A DNA stretch of 15,577 bases from Citricoccus sp. WCRC_4. Its GTDB lineage: Bacteria > Actinomycetota > Actinomycetes > Actinomycetales > Micrococcaceae. A program made the translations under genes and the position numbers. Below, piece by piece: positions 6,728-13,166 of this stretch. Every line of letters begins with the position of its first letter. Position 1 is the stretch's first letter. The stretch lies in NCBI GenBank assembly GCA_026645375.1, contig JAPFFX010000106.1, positions 1-15,577 of the forward strand, given 5' to 3'. Under the pieces are notes generated by a model. It had not been told where the DNA came from. It did not search any database and worked only from the letters and a program-made list of their open reading frames with translations.

Positions 6728-8044
6728 GTGATGACCCGATCCGATCCCGCGCAGCCAGCCGACCCCGACCGCCGGACCCGGGCCTCGGGCGCGCTGCTGT
6801 TCGTGCTGTTGTGCGCCATGGGCGTCGGCCCGCTGTTCAACTACGGCGTGTCCGTGTCCTCGGCGATCATCATCGAGCAGCTGGGGATCACGGCCGGCCA
6901 GCTGGGTCTCGTGGTCTCCGTGGTGTTCGCCTCGGCCGCCATCACCAGCATCTACCTGGGCCGGCTGGCCGACCGGATGAGCGCCCGGGCCCAGCTCGTG
7001 CTGATCTTCGCGGGCACGGCCGTGGCCCTGGTGGTCGGGGCGTTCGCGTCGCACTACTGGGTGCTGCTGTTCGCGGCCGTGCTCGCCGGCCCGGCCCAGG
7101 CCATCTCCAACCCCACCACCAACCGCATCATCATCCGCGCCGTGCCCCCGGTGAAGCGGGCCGGCTGGATCGGGGTCAAGCAGTCCGGCGTGCAGGCCTC
7201 CCAGCTGTTCTCCGGCCTGTTCTTCCCGGCCGTGTCCCTGTGGCTCGGCTGGACCGGCGCCGCGCTCGGTGCCGCGCTGGTGGCTCTGGGGCTACTGGTC
7301 TACGGCCTCGCGGTGGTGCCCACCCCGCGGGAGCTGGCGGCCCGGGCCGCGCGGGACGCTCGGGACGCCCCCGGACCGGACACCACGACGCCGGCCGCCC
7401 CCGGTGGTGCCCGGGCCACGGCCCCGGACGGGCAGGCGCCGGGCCGACTGCCGGCCACGGTGTGGATCTTCGCCTCGATCGCGCTGCTGTCCGGCTTCGG
7501 CATGCAGGCGACCAACGTCTACCTGCCGTTGTTCTCGATGGAGGCGGTGGGCTTCTCCCTCGTGCTCGGCGGCGTGGCGACGGCGGTGTCCGGCGTGATC
7601 GGCGTGGTCTCGCGCATCTGGTGGGGCCGGCGGATGTCCGCCGGCGTCAAGGCCTCCACGCTGCTGCTGATGATCTCGGCCGGCGCCCTGTCCGGGGTCG
7701 CCGCGTTCCTGGCCGCCGGACTGTGGCACCTGCCGACCCTGATCTGGGCGGGCGCGGCCCTGCACGGGGTCACGGTGCTCGGGGCGAACGTGGTCATCAA
7801 CGCGGGCCTGATGCAGGTGGTGGCGCCGGAACGGATCGGCGCCGCCTCCGGGATCAACTCGATGGGCATGTACTCCGGTTTCGCCCTCGGCCCGCTGGTG
7901 ATGGGCGCGTTGCGGGACCTCACCGGCGACTTCTCCATCGGCTGGCTGGTCATCGCGGTGATGTACGTGGGCTGCTTCGGCATGGCCCTGTTCCTGCGTG
8001 CGCACGGCCGCCGTCAGCCGCGGCCGGCGGTGACACCGGCCTAG
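6728..8044 (+). CDS. MFS transporter
   Basis: This roughly 438-residue major facilitator protein has about twelve membrane helices in two six-helix halves joined by a charged, Pro/Ala-rich cytoplasmic loop (about residues 200-240). The loop between helices 2 and 3 has the MFS motif A variant GRLADRMSARAQL (78-90). A second conserved stretch is NPTTNRIIIRAVPPVKRAGW followed by GVKQSGVQ, reminiscent of CynX/NimT-like permeases, but the substrate is unknown. A longer reading from ATG 6635 would overlap the M20 gene by 55 bases. I prefer GTG 6728 (or ATG 6731) because the -10-like TATCCT at 6716-6721 implies a leaderless start and the additional 31 residues are non-conserved in character. It lies 38 bases after the M20 amidohydrolase on the same strand and could export or import that enzyme's substrate or product. 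Confidence 0.85.
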   Translation: MMTRSDPAQPADPDRRTRASGALLFVLLCAMGVGPLFNYGVSVSSAIIIEQLGITAGQLGLVVSVVFASAAITSIYLGRLADRMSARAQLVLIFAGTAVALVVGAFASHYWVLLFAAVLAGPAQAISNPTTNRIIIRAVPPVKRAGWIGVKQSGVQASQLFSGLFFPAVSLWLGWTGAALGAALVALGLLVYGLAVVPTPRELAARAARDARDAPGPDTTTPAAPGGARATAPDGQAPGRLPATVWIFASIALLSGFGMQATNVYLPLFSMEAVGFSLVLGGVATAVSGVIGVVSRIWWGRRMSAGVKASTLLLMISAGALSGVAAFLAAGLWHLPTLIWAGAALHGVTVLGANVVINAGLMQVVAPERIGAASGINSMGMYSGFALGPLVMGALRDLTGDFSIGWLVIAVMYVGCFGMALFLRAHGRRQPRPAVTPA

Positions 8045-8047
8045 ACT
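8042..8047 (+). promoter_or_regulatory. -10 hexamer for a leaderless membrane-protein transcript
   Basis: TAGACT ends 7 bases before ATG 8055. Its first three bases are the stop codon (TAG, 8042-8044) of the preceding MFS gene, so promoter and stop share sequence. No ribosome binding site is present. Confidence 0.5.
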
Positions 8048-8054
8048 CGGCCCC

Positions 8055-8606
8055 ATGGACACCCCCGGCGCCGGCCCGCACCGAACCCCTCGTCCCACTG
8101 CGGCCGGGACCGCTCCCCCCGTCGGCGGCCCGCTCTGGGCGCGCACGGCGCTGCTGGTGGTGCCCGCGGTCTGGCTGGGGCTGATCGTCGGGATCTCCCT
8201 GATCGAGGCACCGCTGAAGTTCACGGCTCCGGGGATCACCATCCCGCTGGGCCTGGGCATCGGACGCCGGGTCTTCCTGGCGATGAACATCGTCGAGGTG
8301 GTGCTGGCCGTGCTGCTGCTCGTGGCGCTGTGGAGGTGCCTGGGCCGGCCCGGCAGGCAGCGGCTCTGGACGCTGGGCTGGGCGGCCACCGCGGTGCTGG
8401 TGGTCAAGGTCGCCGTGATCCGCCCGTTCCTCAACGAGCGGACGGACGCCGTGCTGGCCGGGGAGTTCGAGGGCGGCTCCGTCACCCACTACGTCTATGT
8501 CGGGGCGGAGGTGCTGCTCATCCTCGCCCTGGGTGCGCTGTTGCTGGCCGCCGCACGCGCCGTCGTCGGGCCGGGGACGGACCCGGGGACCGCACCGCGG
8601 TCATGA
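8055..8606 (+). CDS. Four-helix membrane protein, function unknown
   Basis: The 183-residue protein has a Pro/Thr-rich cytoplasmic-type N-terminus (1-27) and four membrane segments, roughly at 30-50, 73-95, 106-124 and 146-170. After helix 1 comes a distinctive IEAPLKFTAPG (50-60), then a Gly-rich GLGIGRRVF leading into helix 2; helix 3 is followed by VIRPFLNERTDAVLAGE. The arrangement recalls small DUF4149-like four-helix proteins, but I cannot assign a family. The start is supported by a leaderless-type -10 (TAGACT, 8042-8047) that reuses the previous gene's stop. It ends tail-to-tail with the next MFS gene: the six bases TCATGA at 8601-8606 provide the stop codons of both genes. Confidence 0.75.
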   Translation: MDTPGAGPHRTPRPTAAGTAPPVGGPLWARTALLVVPAVWLGLIVGISLIEAPLKFTAPGITIPLGLGIGRRVFLAMNIVEVVLAVLLLVALWRCLGRPGRQRLWTLGWAATAVLVVKVAVIRPFLNERTDAVLAGEFEGGSVTHYVYVGAEVLLILALGALLLAAARAVVGPGTDPGTAPRS

Positions 8607-9818
8607 CCCCCGGCTCCGTCGTCGGGCCGCGGGCCGGCGGCCGTGGACCAGCCAGTACACGCCGATGGTGAGGGCCATCAGGCAGGCCAGCATGAGGTAC
8701 ATGCCGGAATAACCCGTGACCGGCAGCAGGGCCCCCAGGATCACGGGGCCGAGGCCGATGCCGAGGTCGAGCATGATGAAGTAGGTCGAGGTGGCCACCC
8801 CGATCTGCAGGGGCGGCACCACGGTGACGGCGATCGCCTGCAGGCTCGTGAGCAGGGCACCGAAGCCGACGGCGGCCAGGGCCGCCGACGCGAAGATCCC
8901 CGCGGGGACGGGCCAGGCGGACAGCACCGCGAGTGCGGCCATGAACGACACCAGGAGCGGGACGACGGCGGCGTTGTCACCGAAACGGTCGTGGACCGGG
9001 CCGACGACGAAGCGGGTCGCCACCAGGACGGCGCCGTAGATCAGGAAGAAGGAGCTGGCCACGGTCGGGCTGATGCCCTCCTGCTGGGCGTAGCCGTTGA
9101 GGAACGCCAGCACCCCTGAGAAGGCGGTGCCCGCCAGCAGGATGACGATCGAGACGGGTAGGGCCTGCGGGGAGAGCATTCCCCGGACCGAGAATCGGGG
9201 CCGGGTGGTTCCGCCGTCCGGCGCGGGTGGCGCGGGCAGCCGGACCAGCAGGCCGGTCGCGAGCCCGAAGAGCGAGAAGACGGTACAGGCCAGGAACAGG
9301 GAATCGAAGCCGAAGGCGGCCGTGAGCTGGAAGGCCAGCAGCGGCCCGAAGGCGGAGCCGGCCGTGGTGGAGGTTCCGAACCAGCCGGTGCCCTCGCTGC
9401 GCCGGTGGCGGGGGATCAGGCCGATCACCGAGGCGGCCAGGACGGTGGCGGCCGCGCCGAAGGCGATCCCGTGGACGAAGCGCACGGCGATCAGCAGCGC
9501 CAGGGTGTCGGCCAGCAGGTACAGCGTGGAGGCGAGGAGGAAGGCGACCAGGGCGCCGATCAGGAGCCTGCGCCGGCCGATGAGGTCCATGGCCTGGCCG
9601 AAGCCCAGCCGGGAGACCACCGCCCCCAGGACGTAGGCGCCGACGGCGAGCCCGGACATCGCGTCCGAGGCCTGGAACCGGTCCACGGTGTACAGGGCCA
9701 TGGCCGTGACGAGCAGGTAGAACACCATGGCCAGGAACAGGTTGGTCAGCGAGGCGAGGACGAAGTCCCGGCCCCACAACCGGCTCGGTCCAGGGGGAAC
9801 CGTACTGGTGGTGGGCAT
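8601..9818 (-). CDS. MFS transporter (drug/arabinose-efflux-like)
   Basis: The 405-residue product has about twelve membrane helices. The loop after helix 2 has a good MFS motif A, GQAMDLIGRRRLL (74-86), and helix 4 has the charged RFVHGIAFGAAAT pattern typical of proton-coupled drug/sugar efflux MFS proteins. The short central loop follows PAPPAPDGGTTRPR. The substrate is unknown. AGGAAGG (9829-9835) lies ten bases upstream of ATG, a somewhat long spacing. A -10-like TAGGAT (read on the minus strand, 9874-9879) would give a leader of about 50 bases. The ACGAACCG/CGGTTCGT inverted repeat (9845-9869) covers the predicted start of transcription and is a likely operator. The gene is divergent from another MFS gene and convergent, with a six-base overlap, with the small membrane-protein gene. 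Confidence 0.85.
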   Translation of the reverse strand: MPTTSTVPPGPSRLWGRDFVLASLTNLFLAMVFYLLVTAMALYTVDRFQASDAMSGLAVGAYVLGAVVSRLGFGQAMDLIGRRRLLIGALVAFLLASTLYLLADTLALLIAVRFVHGIAFGAAATVLAASVIGLIPRHRRSEGTGWFGTSTTAGSAFGPLLAFQLTAAFGFDSLFLACTVFSLFGLATGLLVRLPAPPAPDGGTTRPRFSVRGMLSPQALPVSIVILLAGTAFSGVLAFLNGYAQQEGISPTVASSFFLIYGAVLVATRFVVGPVHDRFGDNAAVVPLLVSFMAALAVLSAWPVPAGIFASAALAAVGFGALLTSLQAIAVTVVPPLQIGVATSTYFIMLDLGIGLGPVILGALLPVTGYSGMYLMLACLMALTIGVYWLVHGRRPAARRRSRGS

Positions 9819-9844
9819 GGATCACTGGCCTTCCTGGGCGGGGG

Positions 9845-9869
9845 ACGAACCGAGCACGACACGGTTCGT
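9845..9869. promoter_or_regulatory. Inverted repeat, candidate operator between two divergent MFS genes
   Basis: ACGAACCG (9845-9852) and CGGTTCGT (9862-9869) form a perfect 8-bp inverted repeat with a 9-bp spacer (centre-to-centre 17 bp, about 1.6 helical turns). It lies just downstream of the -10-like TAGGAT of the minus-strand MFS gene and so covers its predicted transcription start. The layout suits a TetR/MarR-type dimer, but no such regulator gene is in the window. Confidence 0.5.
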
Positions 9870-9873
9870 AGGC

Positions 9874-9879
9874 ATCCTA
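9874..9879 (-). promoter_or_regulatory. -10 hexamer for the minus-strand MFS gene
   Basis: Read on the minus strand this is TAGGAT, matching TANNNT. It would start transcription near 9867, inside the inverted repeat. The -35 region is unconvincing. Confidence 0.4.
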
Positions 9880-9909
9880 GTTCCCTGCGTCCGAGGTCGG
9901 AGCGCGGTC

Positions 9910-9915
9910 TACGCT
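9910..9915 (+). promoter_or_regulatory. -10 hexamer for a leaderless MFS transcript
   Basis: TACGCT fits TANNNT and ends 7 bases before ATG 9923, with no ribosome binding site between. Confidence 0.45.
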
Positions 9916-9922
9916 GGTGGTC

Positions 9923-11230
9923 ATGGCGAAACGCGGCTCCCTGACCTGGCTCTGGCTCATGGTCGTCGCCGCGATCCTGACGCAGACCGCGATGAACCTG
10001 CTGCGTCCGGTCACCAGCTACAAGCTCCTGACCCTGGGTGCGGACGAGACCGCCGTGGGCCTGGCGACCGCCGCCTATGCGATCGTGCCGCTGGTGAGCG
10101 CGATGTGGCTCGGCCGGATCACCGGCCGGCTGCCCTCCCTGCGGGGCATGATCGCGCTCGGTGCCCTCGTGATGTCCCTGGCCGGGGCCGCCCTGGCCTG
10201 GGGGAGCTCGGTGCTGATGATCATGGCGGCCTCGGCGCTGCTGGGCATGGGTCACCTCGTCTTCACGATCGCCGGCCAGGCCGCCATCGGCCGGCGGGCG
10301 CCCCGCGAGCTGATGGACGCGGCCTTCGGCTGGTTCACGGCGGCGTTCTCCGTCGGCCAGATGGCCGGCCCGCTGCTGTCCGGTCTCATCCTCGGCAACG
10401 TGCCGCTGGCCCAGGCGGCCACCGGGGGCGGACTGGGCGAGGAGATCTCCTGGGCACTGTGGCTCGGGGCCGGTATCTCCCTGCTCGCCGTGCCCGTCAT
10501 GTTCTCCCTGCGCGCCCAGACCGCTCCGGGCCCGACGCCGGCCGCGGACTCCCGGCCCGGTGGCACCGGGGGTGCCCCCGCCGGACAGCCGACGGCGCAG
10601 AAGGCGACGGCGCTGCGCATCCTCCGGGTGCCCGGGGTGCCCTCCCACATGCTCGCCGCCCTGGCCCTGCTGGCCGTGATCGACATCCTGACGGCCTTCA
10701 TGCCGCTGGTGGGGGAGGCGGCCGGGGTCTCACCCCTGTGGGTGGGCGTCCTGCTGGCCGTGCGCGGTGCCGGGTCCGTGCTGTCCAGGATCTTCCTGCC
10801 GTGGTTCACCGCCCGGTGGTCCCGCAACACGCTGGTGCTGGCCGCGCTGCTGGTCTCCGCGGTGACCATCGGACTGGTGCCCCTGGCCCTGGAGCCGATC
10901 GGCGCCCTGTGGCTGGCGGCCGCGCTGATGGCCGTGGGCGGGTCGTTCCTCGGGCTGGGCCAGCCCCTGACGATGACCCTGATCGCCCAGGCGGTCCCGG
11001 CGGACTGGCGTGGGGCCGCGCTCGGCCTGCGCCTGGTCGGGAACCGCCTCGGGCAGGTGATCCTGCCGGTGATGGCCGGCGTCGTCGCCGCACCGCTCGG
11101 ACCGGCCGGGGGCGTGTGGTTCGCCTGCGCCGTGCTCGGGCTCTCCGGACTGGAACGGGTCCTGGGCCGTCACACCGGCCCGAACGCACCCGACCCGAAC
11201 TCACCCGGCCCGGGCCCCAGCGAGCCCTGA
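9923..11230 (+). CDS. MFS transporter
   Basis: The 435-residue product has about twelve membrane helices in two halves with a Pro/Gly/Ala-rich central loop (about 195-230) carrying AQKATALRILRVPGVPSHML before helix 7. Motif A is degenerate (LGRITGRLPSLRG), so this is a divergent MFS branch. The second half has LAVRGAGSVLSRIFLPWF and a helix-10/11 region LGLRLVGNRLGQ, features seen in uncharacterised actinobacterial MFS proteins. The C-terminus is a Pro/Asn-rich tail. ATG 9923 fits the -10-like TACGCT seven bases upstream; a GTG at 9917 is in frame but closer to the -10. It is divergent from the other MFS gene (104 bases between starts) and ends convergently 58 bases before the acidic small protein. 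The substrate is unknown. Confidence 0.85.
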   Translation: MAKRGSLTWLWLMVVAAILTQTAMNLLRPVTSYKLLTLGADETAVGLATAAYAIVPLVSAMWLGRITGRLPSLRGMIALGALVMSLAGAALAWGSSVLMIMAASALLGMGHLVFTIAGQAAIGRRAPRELMDAAFGWFTAAFSVGQMAGPLLSGLILGNVPLAQAATGGGLGEEISWALWLGAGISLLAVPVMFSLRAQTAPGPTPAADSRPGGTGGAPAGQPTAQKATALRILRVPGVPSHMLAALALLAVIDILTAFMPLVGEAAGVSPLWVGVLLAVRGAGSVLSRIFLPWFTARWSRNTLVLAALLVSAVTIGLVPLALEPIGALWLAAALMAVGGSFLGLGQPLTMTLIAQAVPADWRGAALGLRLVGNRLGQVILPVMAGVVAAPLGPAGGVWFACAVLGLSGLERVLGRHTGPNAPDPNSPGPGPSEP

Positions 11231-11288
11231 CGTCCTGGCGGCGCGGGGCCCGGGCGGCGGTCCTGCCGGGGCTCAGCCCTGACGGGGT

Positions 11289-11576
11289 TCAGTCCTCGTT
11301 CTCGTCCTCTTCGCCGTCCCATTCGCCGTCCGCGTCGGGATCGGTCCCCGGCTCCTCCGGGCCGCCCTCCTGGTAGTCCGGGATGCCGTTGTAGTCCTCG
11401 TCGCCGTCCAGCAGGAAGGTGTCCCGGCGCAGGGGGTCGATCGCGTCCAGGGTGTCCGGGTCATCGGACGAGCCGAAGTCGACGGTGCCGTCGCGGCCGT
11501 CGGCCGGTTCCTCCAGGTCGTTCTCCGGCTCCTCGATGAACTGCTGTTCGAGCTCGTCTTCGTAGCGGGCCAACAC
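11289..11576 (-). CDS. Small acidic protein with Asp-rich calcium-loop-like motifs
   Basis: I do not recognise this gene. It encodes about 95 residues, extremely rich in Asp and Glu, without a signal peptide or membrane helix. It begins LARYEDELEQQFIEEPEND. The middle has DGDEDYNGIPDYQE (57-70), close to the thrombospondin type 3 / calcium-loop pattern D-x-D-x-D-x-NGIPDY, and the end has DPDADGEWDGEEDE (79-92). Translation is supported by GAGGAGG (11580-11586). GTG 11576 is three bases from it and TTG 11573 six, so TTG may be the true start. A -10-like TAGACT (minus strand, 11645-11650) overlaps the stop codon of the surface-protein gene upstream. Longer readings of this frame start inside that gene and are rejected. 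It may bind metal or act as a flexible acidic adaptor; this is inference. Confidence 0.65.
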   Translation of the reverse strand: MLARYEDELEQQFIEEPENDLEEPADGRDGTVDFGSSDDPDTLDAIDPLRRDTFLLDGDEDYNGIPDYQEGGPEEPGTDPDADGEWDGEEDENED

Positions 11577-11579
11577 GGA

Positions 11580-11586
11580 CCTCCTC
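11580..11586 (-). promoter_or_regulatory. Strong ribosome binding site deciding the acidic protein start
   Basis: GAGGAGG on the minus strand is close to a perfect anti-16S match. It lies three bases before GTG 11576 and six before TTG 11573, which excludes the longer readings of this frame and favours TTG on spacing. Confidence 0.6.
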
Positions 11587-11644
11587 GATCTCGGGCGACC
11601 CGGAGAGTGGGCTGATCCGCCTCCATCGGCCGCATCGTGGGTCC

Positions 11645-11650
11645 AGTCTA
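11645..11650 (-). promoter_or_regulatory. -10 hexamer for the acidic-protein gene
   Basis: Read on the minus strand this is TAGACT, and its TAG is the stop codon of the upstream surface-protein gene. It would give a leader of about 60 bases. No -35 is convincing, and cotranscription with the surface-protein gene is also possible. Confidence 0.35.
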
Positions 11651-12946
11651 GTGTCGGCGGCGTCCGCGCGGCAGGGCCATCAAGGCCAGACCGACAAGGG
11701 CGATCATCAGGGTGCCGACCCCACCGAACAACCACCCGCTCGCACCGGTCCCGGCCGCCCGGTCCACGCGGACCACACCGGCCTCGGCGTCCCGGTCATC
11801 TCCGGCGACGGACGGTGCGTGGTCCGGGGCGCCGGCCCCCGGGCCACCGGCCTCCGTGTCCTGGCCCTCTCCGCCGGCGGACGGGCCGGAGCCGAGGCCG
11901 TCGAGCAGCCTCTCGGCGCTCGCCAGGGCCCGTTTCGACCCCGCACCGAGTTCGCTCGGGATCACCCCGGCCCACGGGGCGCCGTTGCCCGCCCCGGGAT
12001 CGGGACGCGGGGGCAGGACCACGGTCGGGGCGCCGTCGGAGTCCTCGGTGGGGCCGGCGTCCGTGGCCGCCTCCTCACCGCCCGCACCTCCGCGGGTCCC
12101 CTCCGAGCCGCTGCTGGTTCCGTCGGTGTCGCCGGGCGTGCCTGGGTCCTCGGACGTGTCCGTTCCGCCGGGTGTGCCCGGTGCGGAACCCGCAGTCCCG
12201 CCCGCTGCGGGGGTCGGCGACGCGGCGCCGGGGGGTGTGCCGGTCTCGTCATCGGACCGGCCGCCCGGAGTGGTGGGAGCGGTGGTGGGGCCGGGCGAGG
12301 ACGGGCGGGACGTCGGCGTCGGGGTGGGAGAGTCCCCGGGAACCGGTGTCTCGCCGGTGGGCTGGGGAGCCGGAACCGGGGTGGGCGCGGCCGTGGTGGG
12401 CTCCGGGGCCGGATCACCGGGGCTGGGCGGCGGCGTGGGGGTGGGTGTCGGCGTAGGGGTCGGAGTCGGAGTCGGACCGGCCGCACCGGGTTCGACGAGC
12501 ACGCCAATCTCGCAATGGGCCTCACCGCCCCGCCCGTCGGAGGCGGTGACGGCGAAGTTGTCCTGGCCCGTCGCGCTGGACGGAGCCGGATAGGTGATGA
12601 CGTGGCCGGACACGGTGGGCTGCACCCCGAACATGGAGACCTCGGTACTGAGGGTGACGGGGTCCCCGTCCGGGTCCGTGACGCTGACCCGGATGGACTC
12701 GGTGGAACCGGTCTGGGTCATCACCCCGCCGCACGTCAGCTGCGGGGCCTGGTTCGGGGTCGCTGCCGCGGTGGCGGAGGGAGAACCCTCGGGCGAGGGT
12801 GACGCGGTGCCGGTGGCGGCGGCCGGCGCGGTCAGCGCGGTGGCGGCCAGCAGGGTGCTGCAACCGACGGCGGTGACGCGGGTCAGCAGGGGACGCGCGC
12901 CGCGCGGGAGATGCGGGGTCGCCAGAGGGTGGGCTGTGGTGGTCAT
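11648..12946 (-). CDS. Secreted Pro/Thr-rich surface protein with Ig/cadherin-like domain and C-terminal membrane anchor
   Basis: The 432-residue product has an N-terminal signal peptide (basic region to about 23, hydrophobic core VTAVGCSTLLAATALTAPAA, likely cleavage near residue 44). Residues 68-152 form a single Ig/cadherin-like beta domain, with DPDGDPVTLS (91-100), ITYPAP and FAVTASDGRGGEAHC (131-145). Cys72 and Cys145 could form a disulfide. From 157 a (Pro-Thr) repeat tract opens a long Pro/Thr/Ser/Gly/Asp-rich stalk to about 390. The C-terminus is one membrane helix (405-425) ending in RGRRRH. No LPxTG motif precedes the helix, so it is probably membrane-anchored rather than sortase-linked. 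ATG 12946 follows a GGGGGG stretch seven bases upstream. The leader carries a 10-bp hairpin and the promoter region a long inverted repeat. It may be an adhesin or wall-spanning stalk protein. Confidence 0.75.
   Translation of the reverse strand: MTTTAHPLATPHLPRGARPLLTRVTAVGCSTLLAATALTAPAAATGTASPSPEGSPSATAAATPNQAPQLTCGGVMTQTGSTESIRVSVTDPDGDPVTLSTEVSMFGVQPTVSGHVITYPAPSSATGQDNFAVTASDGRGGEAHCEIGVLVEPGAAGPTPTPTPTPTPTPTPPPSPGDPAPEPTTAAPTPVPAPQPTGETPVPGDSPTPTPTSRPSSPGPTTAPTTPGGRSDDETGTPPGAASPTPAAGGTAGSAPGTPGGTDTSEDPGTPGDTDGTSSGSEGTRGGAGGEEAATDAGPTEDSDGAPTVVLPPRPDPGAGNGAPWAGVIPSELGAGSKRALASAERLLDGLGSGPSAGGEGQDTEAGGPGAGAPDHAPSVAGDDRDAEAGVVRVDRAAGTGASGWLFGGVGTLMIALVGLALMALPRGRRRH
12434..12475 (-). repeat. 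In-gene (Pro-Thr) codon repeat
   Basis: Fourteen codons encode alternating Pro and Thr at residues 158-171 of the surface protein. Codon choice varies (ACT/ACC, CCC/CCG/CCT), so it is not a perfect hexanucleotide repeat, but it is prone to length change. Confidence 0.7.
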
Positions 12947-12981
12947 TCAGGTGCCCCCCGGCTCTGAAGTGCATTGGCCCC

Positions 12982-13016
12982 GTGCTGTCCGCCCCGTCCA
13001 GCGTGACGGACAGCAC
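12982..13016 (-). promoter_or_regulatory. Hairpin in the predicted leader of the surface-protein gene
   Basis: GTGCTGTCCG (12982-12991) pairs perfectly with CGGACAGCAC (13007-13016) around a 15-base loop. It lies between the predicted promoter and the surface-protein start. There is no T-run after it. It could be a transcript-stabilising or attenuating stem, or a DNA-level operator. Confidence 0.5.
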
Positions 13017-13025
13017 CGGCGTACT

Positions 13026-13083
13026 CGTAATCATACCGTGATGTTGGCGCCTTGGCCATCACAACTACATCACGGTGATTACG
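13026..13083. repeat. Long inverted repeat around the surface-protein promoter
   Basis: CGTAATCATACCGTGATGT (13026-13044) and ACATCACGGTGATTACG (13067-13083) are reverse complements except for an inserted TA in the first arm, with a 22-base spacer. The right arm continues so that ACGGTGA occurs twice (13072-13078 and 13081-13087 region). On the minus strand the inserted TA creates TATGAT (13030-13035), a near-consensus -10. The AT-richer composition stands out from the GC-rich surroundings. It is probably a regulator-binding region. Confidence 0.6.
13030..13035 (-). promoter_or_regulatory. -10 hexamer for the surface-protein gene
   Basis: TATGAT on the minus strand differs from TATAAT at one base and sits inside the left arm of the inverted repeat. 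It predicts a leader of about 75 bases. The -35 position is not convincing, which suits an activator-dependent promoter. Confidence 0.5.
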
Positions 13084-13132
13084 GTGACATCCCCGCGCGC
13101 TGACCTCGGTGGTCTGTCGGAGGGCCGGACCG

Positions 13133-13166
13133 CCGGCCTGGCAGGCCCGGGGCCCGGCCAGGCCGG
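13133..13166 (-). terminator. Second inverted repeat after the aldo/keto reductase gene
   Basis: CCGGCCTGGC (13133-13142) pairs perfectly with GCCAGGCCGG (13157-13166). It shares GGCCGG (13161-13166) with the neighbouring 15-bp stem, so the two cannot form together. It may be part of a composite GC-rich terminator. Confidence 0.4.

Noticed and set aside
7292..8485. 397-codon minus-strand frame antisense to the MFS and four-helix genes
   Set aside because: It has no recognisable domain, a skewed composition and no promoter or ribosome binding site; it mirrors third-position GC of the plus-strand genes.
11231..11288. Terminator between the convergent MFS and acidic-protein genes
   Set aside because: The sequence is G/C-rich, but I find only stems of four base pairs (GGGC-TCA-GCCC), too weak to call.
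9727..11376. 549-codon plus-strand frame covering the second divergent MFS gene
   Set aside because: It is an Arg/Gly/Asp/Pro-rich translation in the wrong frame; the MFS frame gives twelve hydrophobic helices.
11273..11635. Frame starting at ATG 11635, nine bases after TAGACT, as a leaderless gene
   Set aside because: Its translation is Ser/Arg/Thr-rich and unstructured, while the overlapping acidic frame has a near-perfect ribosome binding site and repeated Asp motifs.
12434..12475. CRISPR-like or intergenic tandem repeat
   Set aside because: The repeat is coding, encodes alternating Pro and Thr, and has no spacers.
11651..12802. Plus-strand frames opposite the Pro/Thr-rich surface protein, including one rich in Gly-Val repeats
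   Set aside because: The repeats are the reverse-strand image of the Pro-Thr codons; the minus strand has the signal peptide, beta domain and membrane anchor in order.
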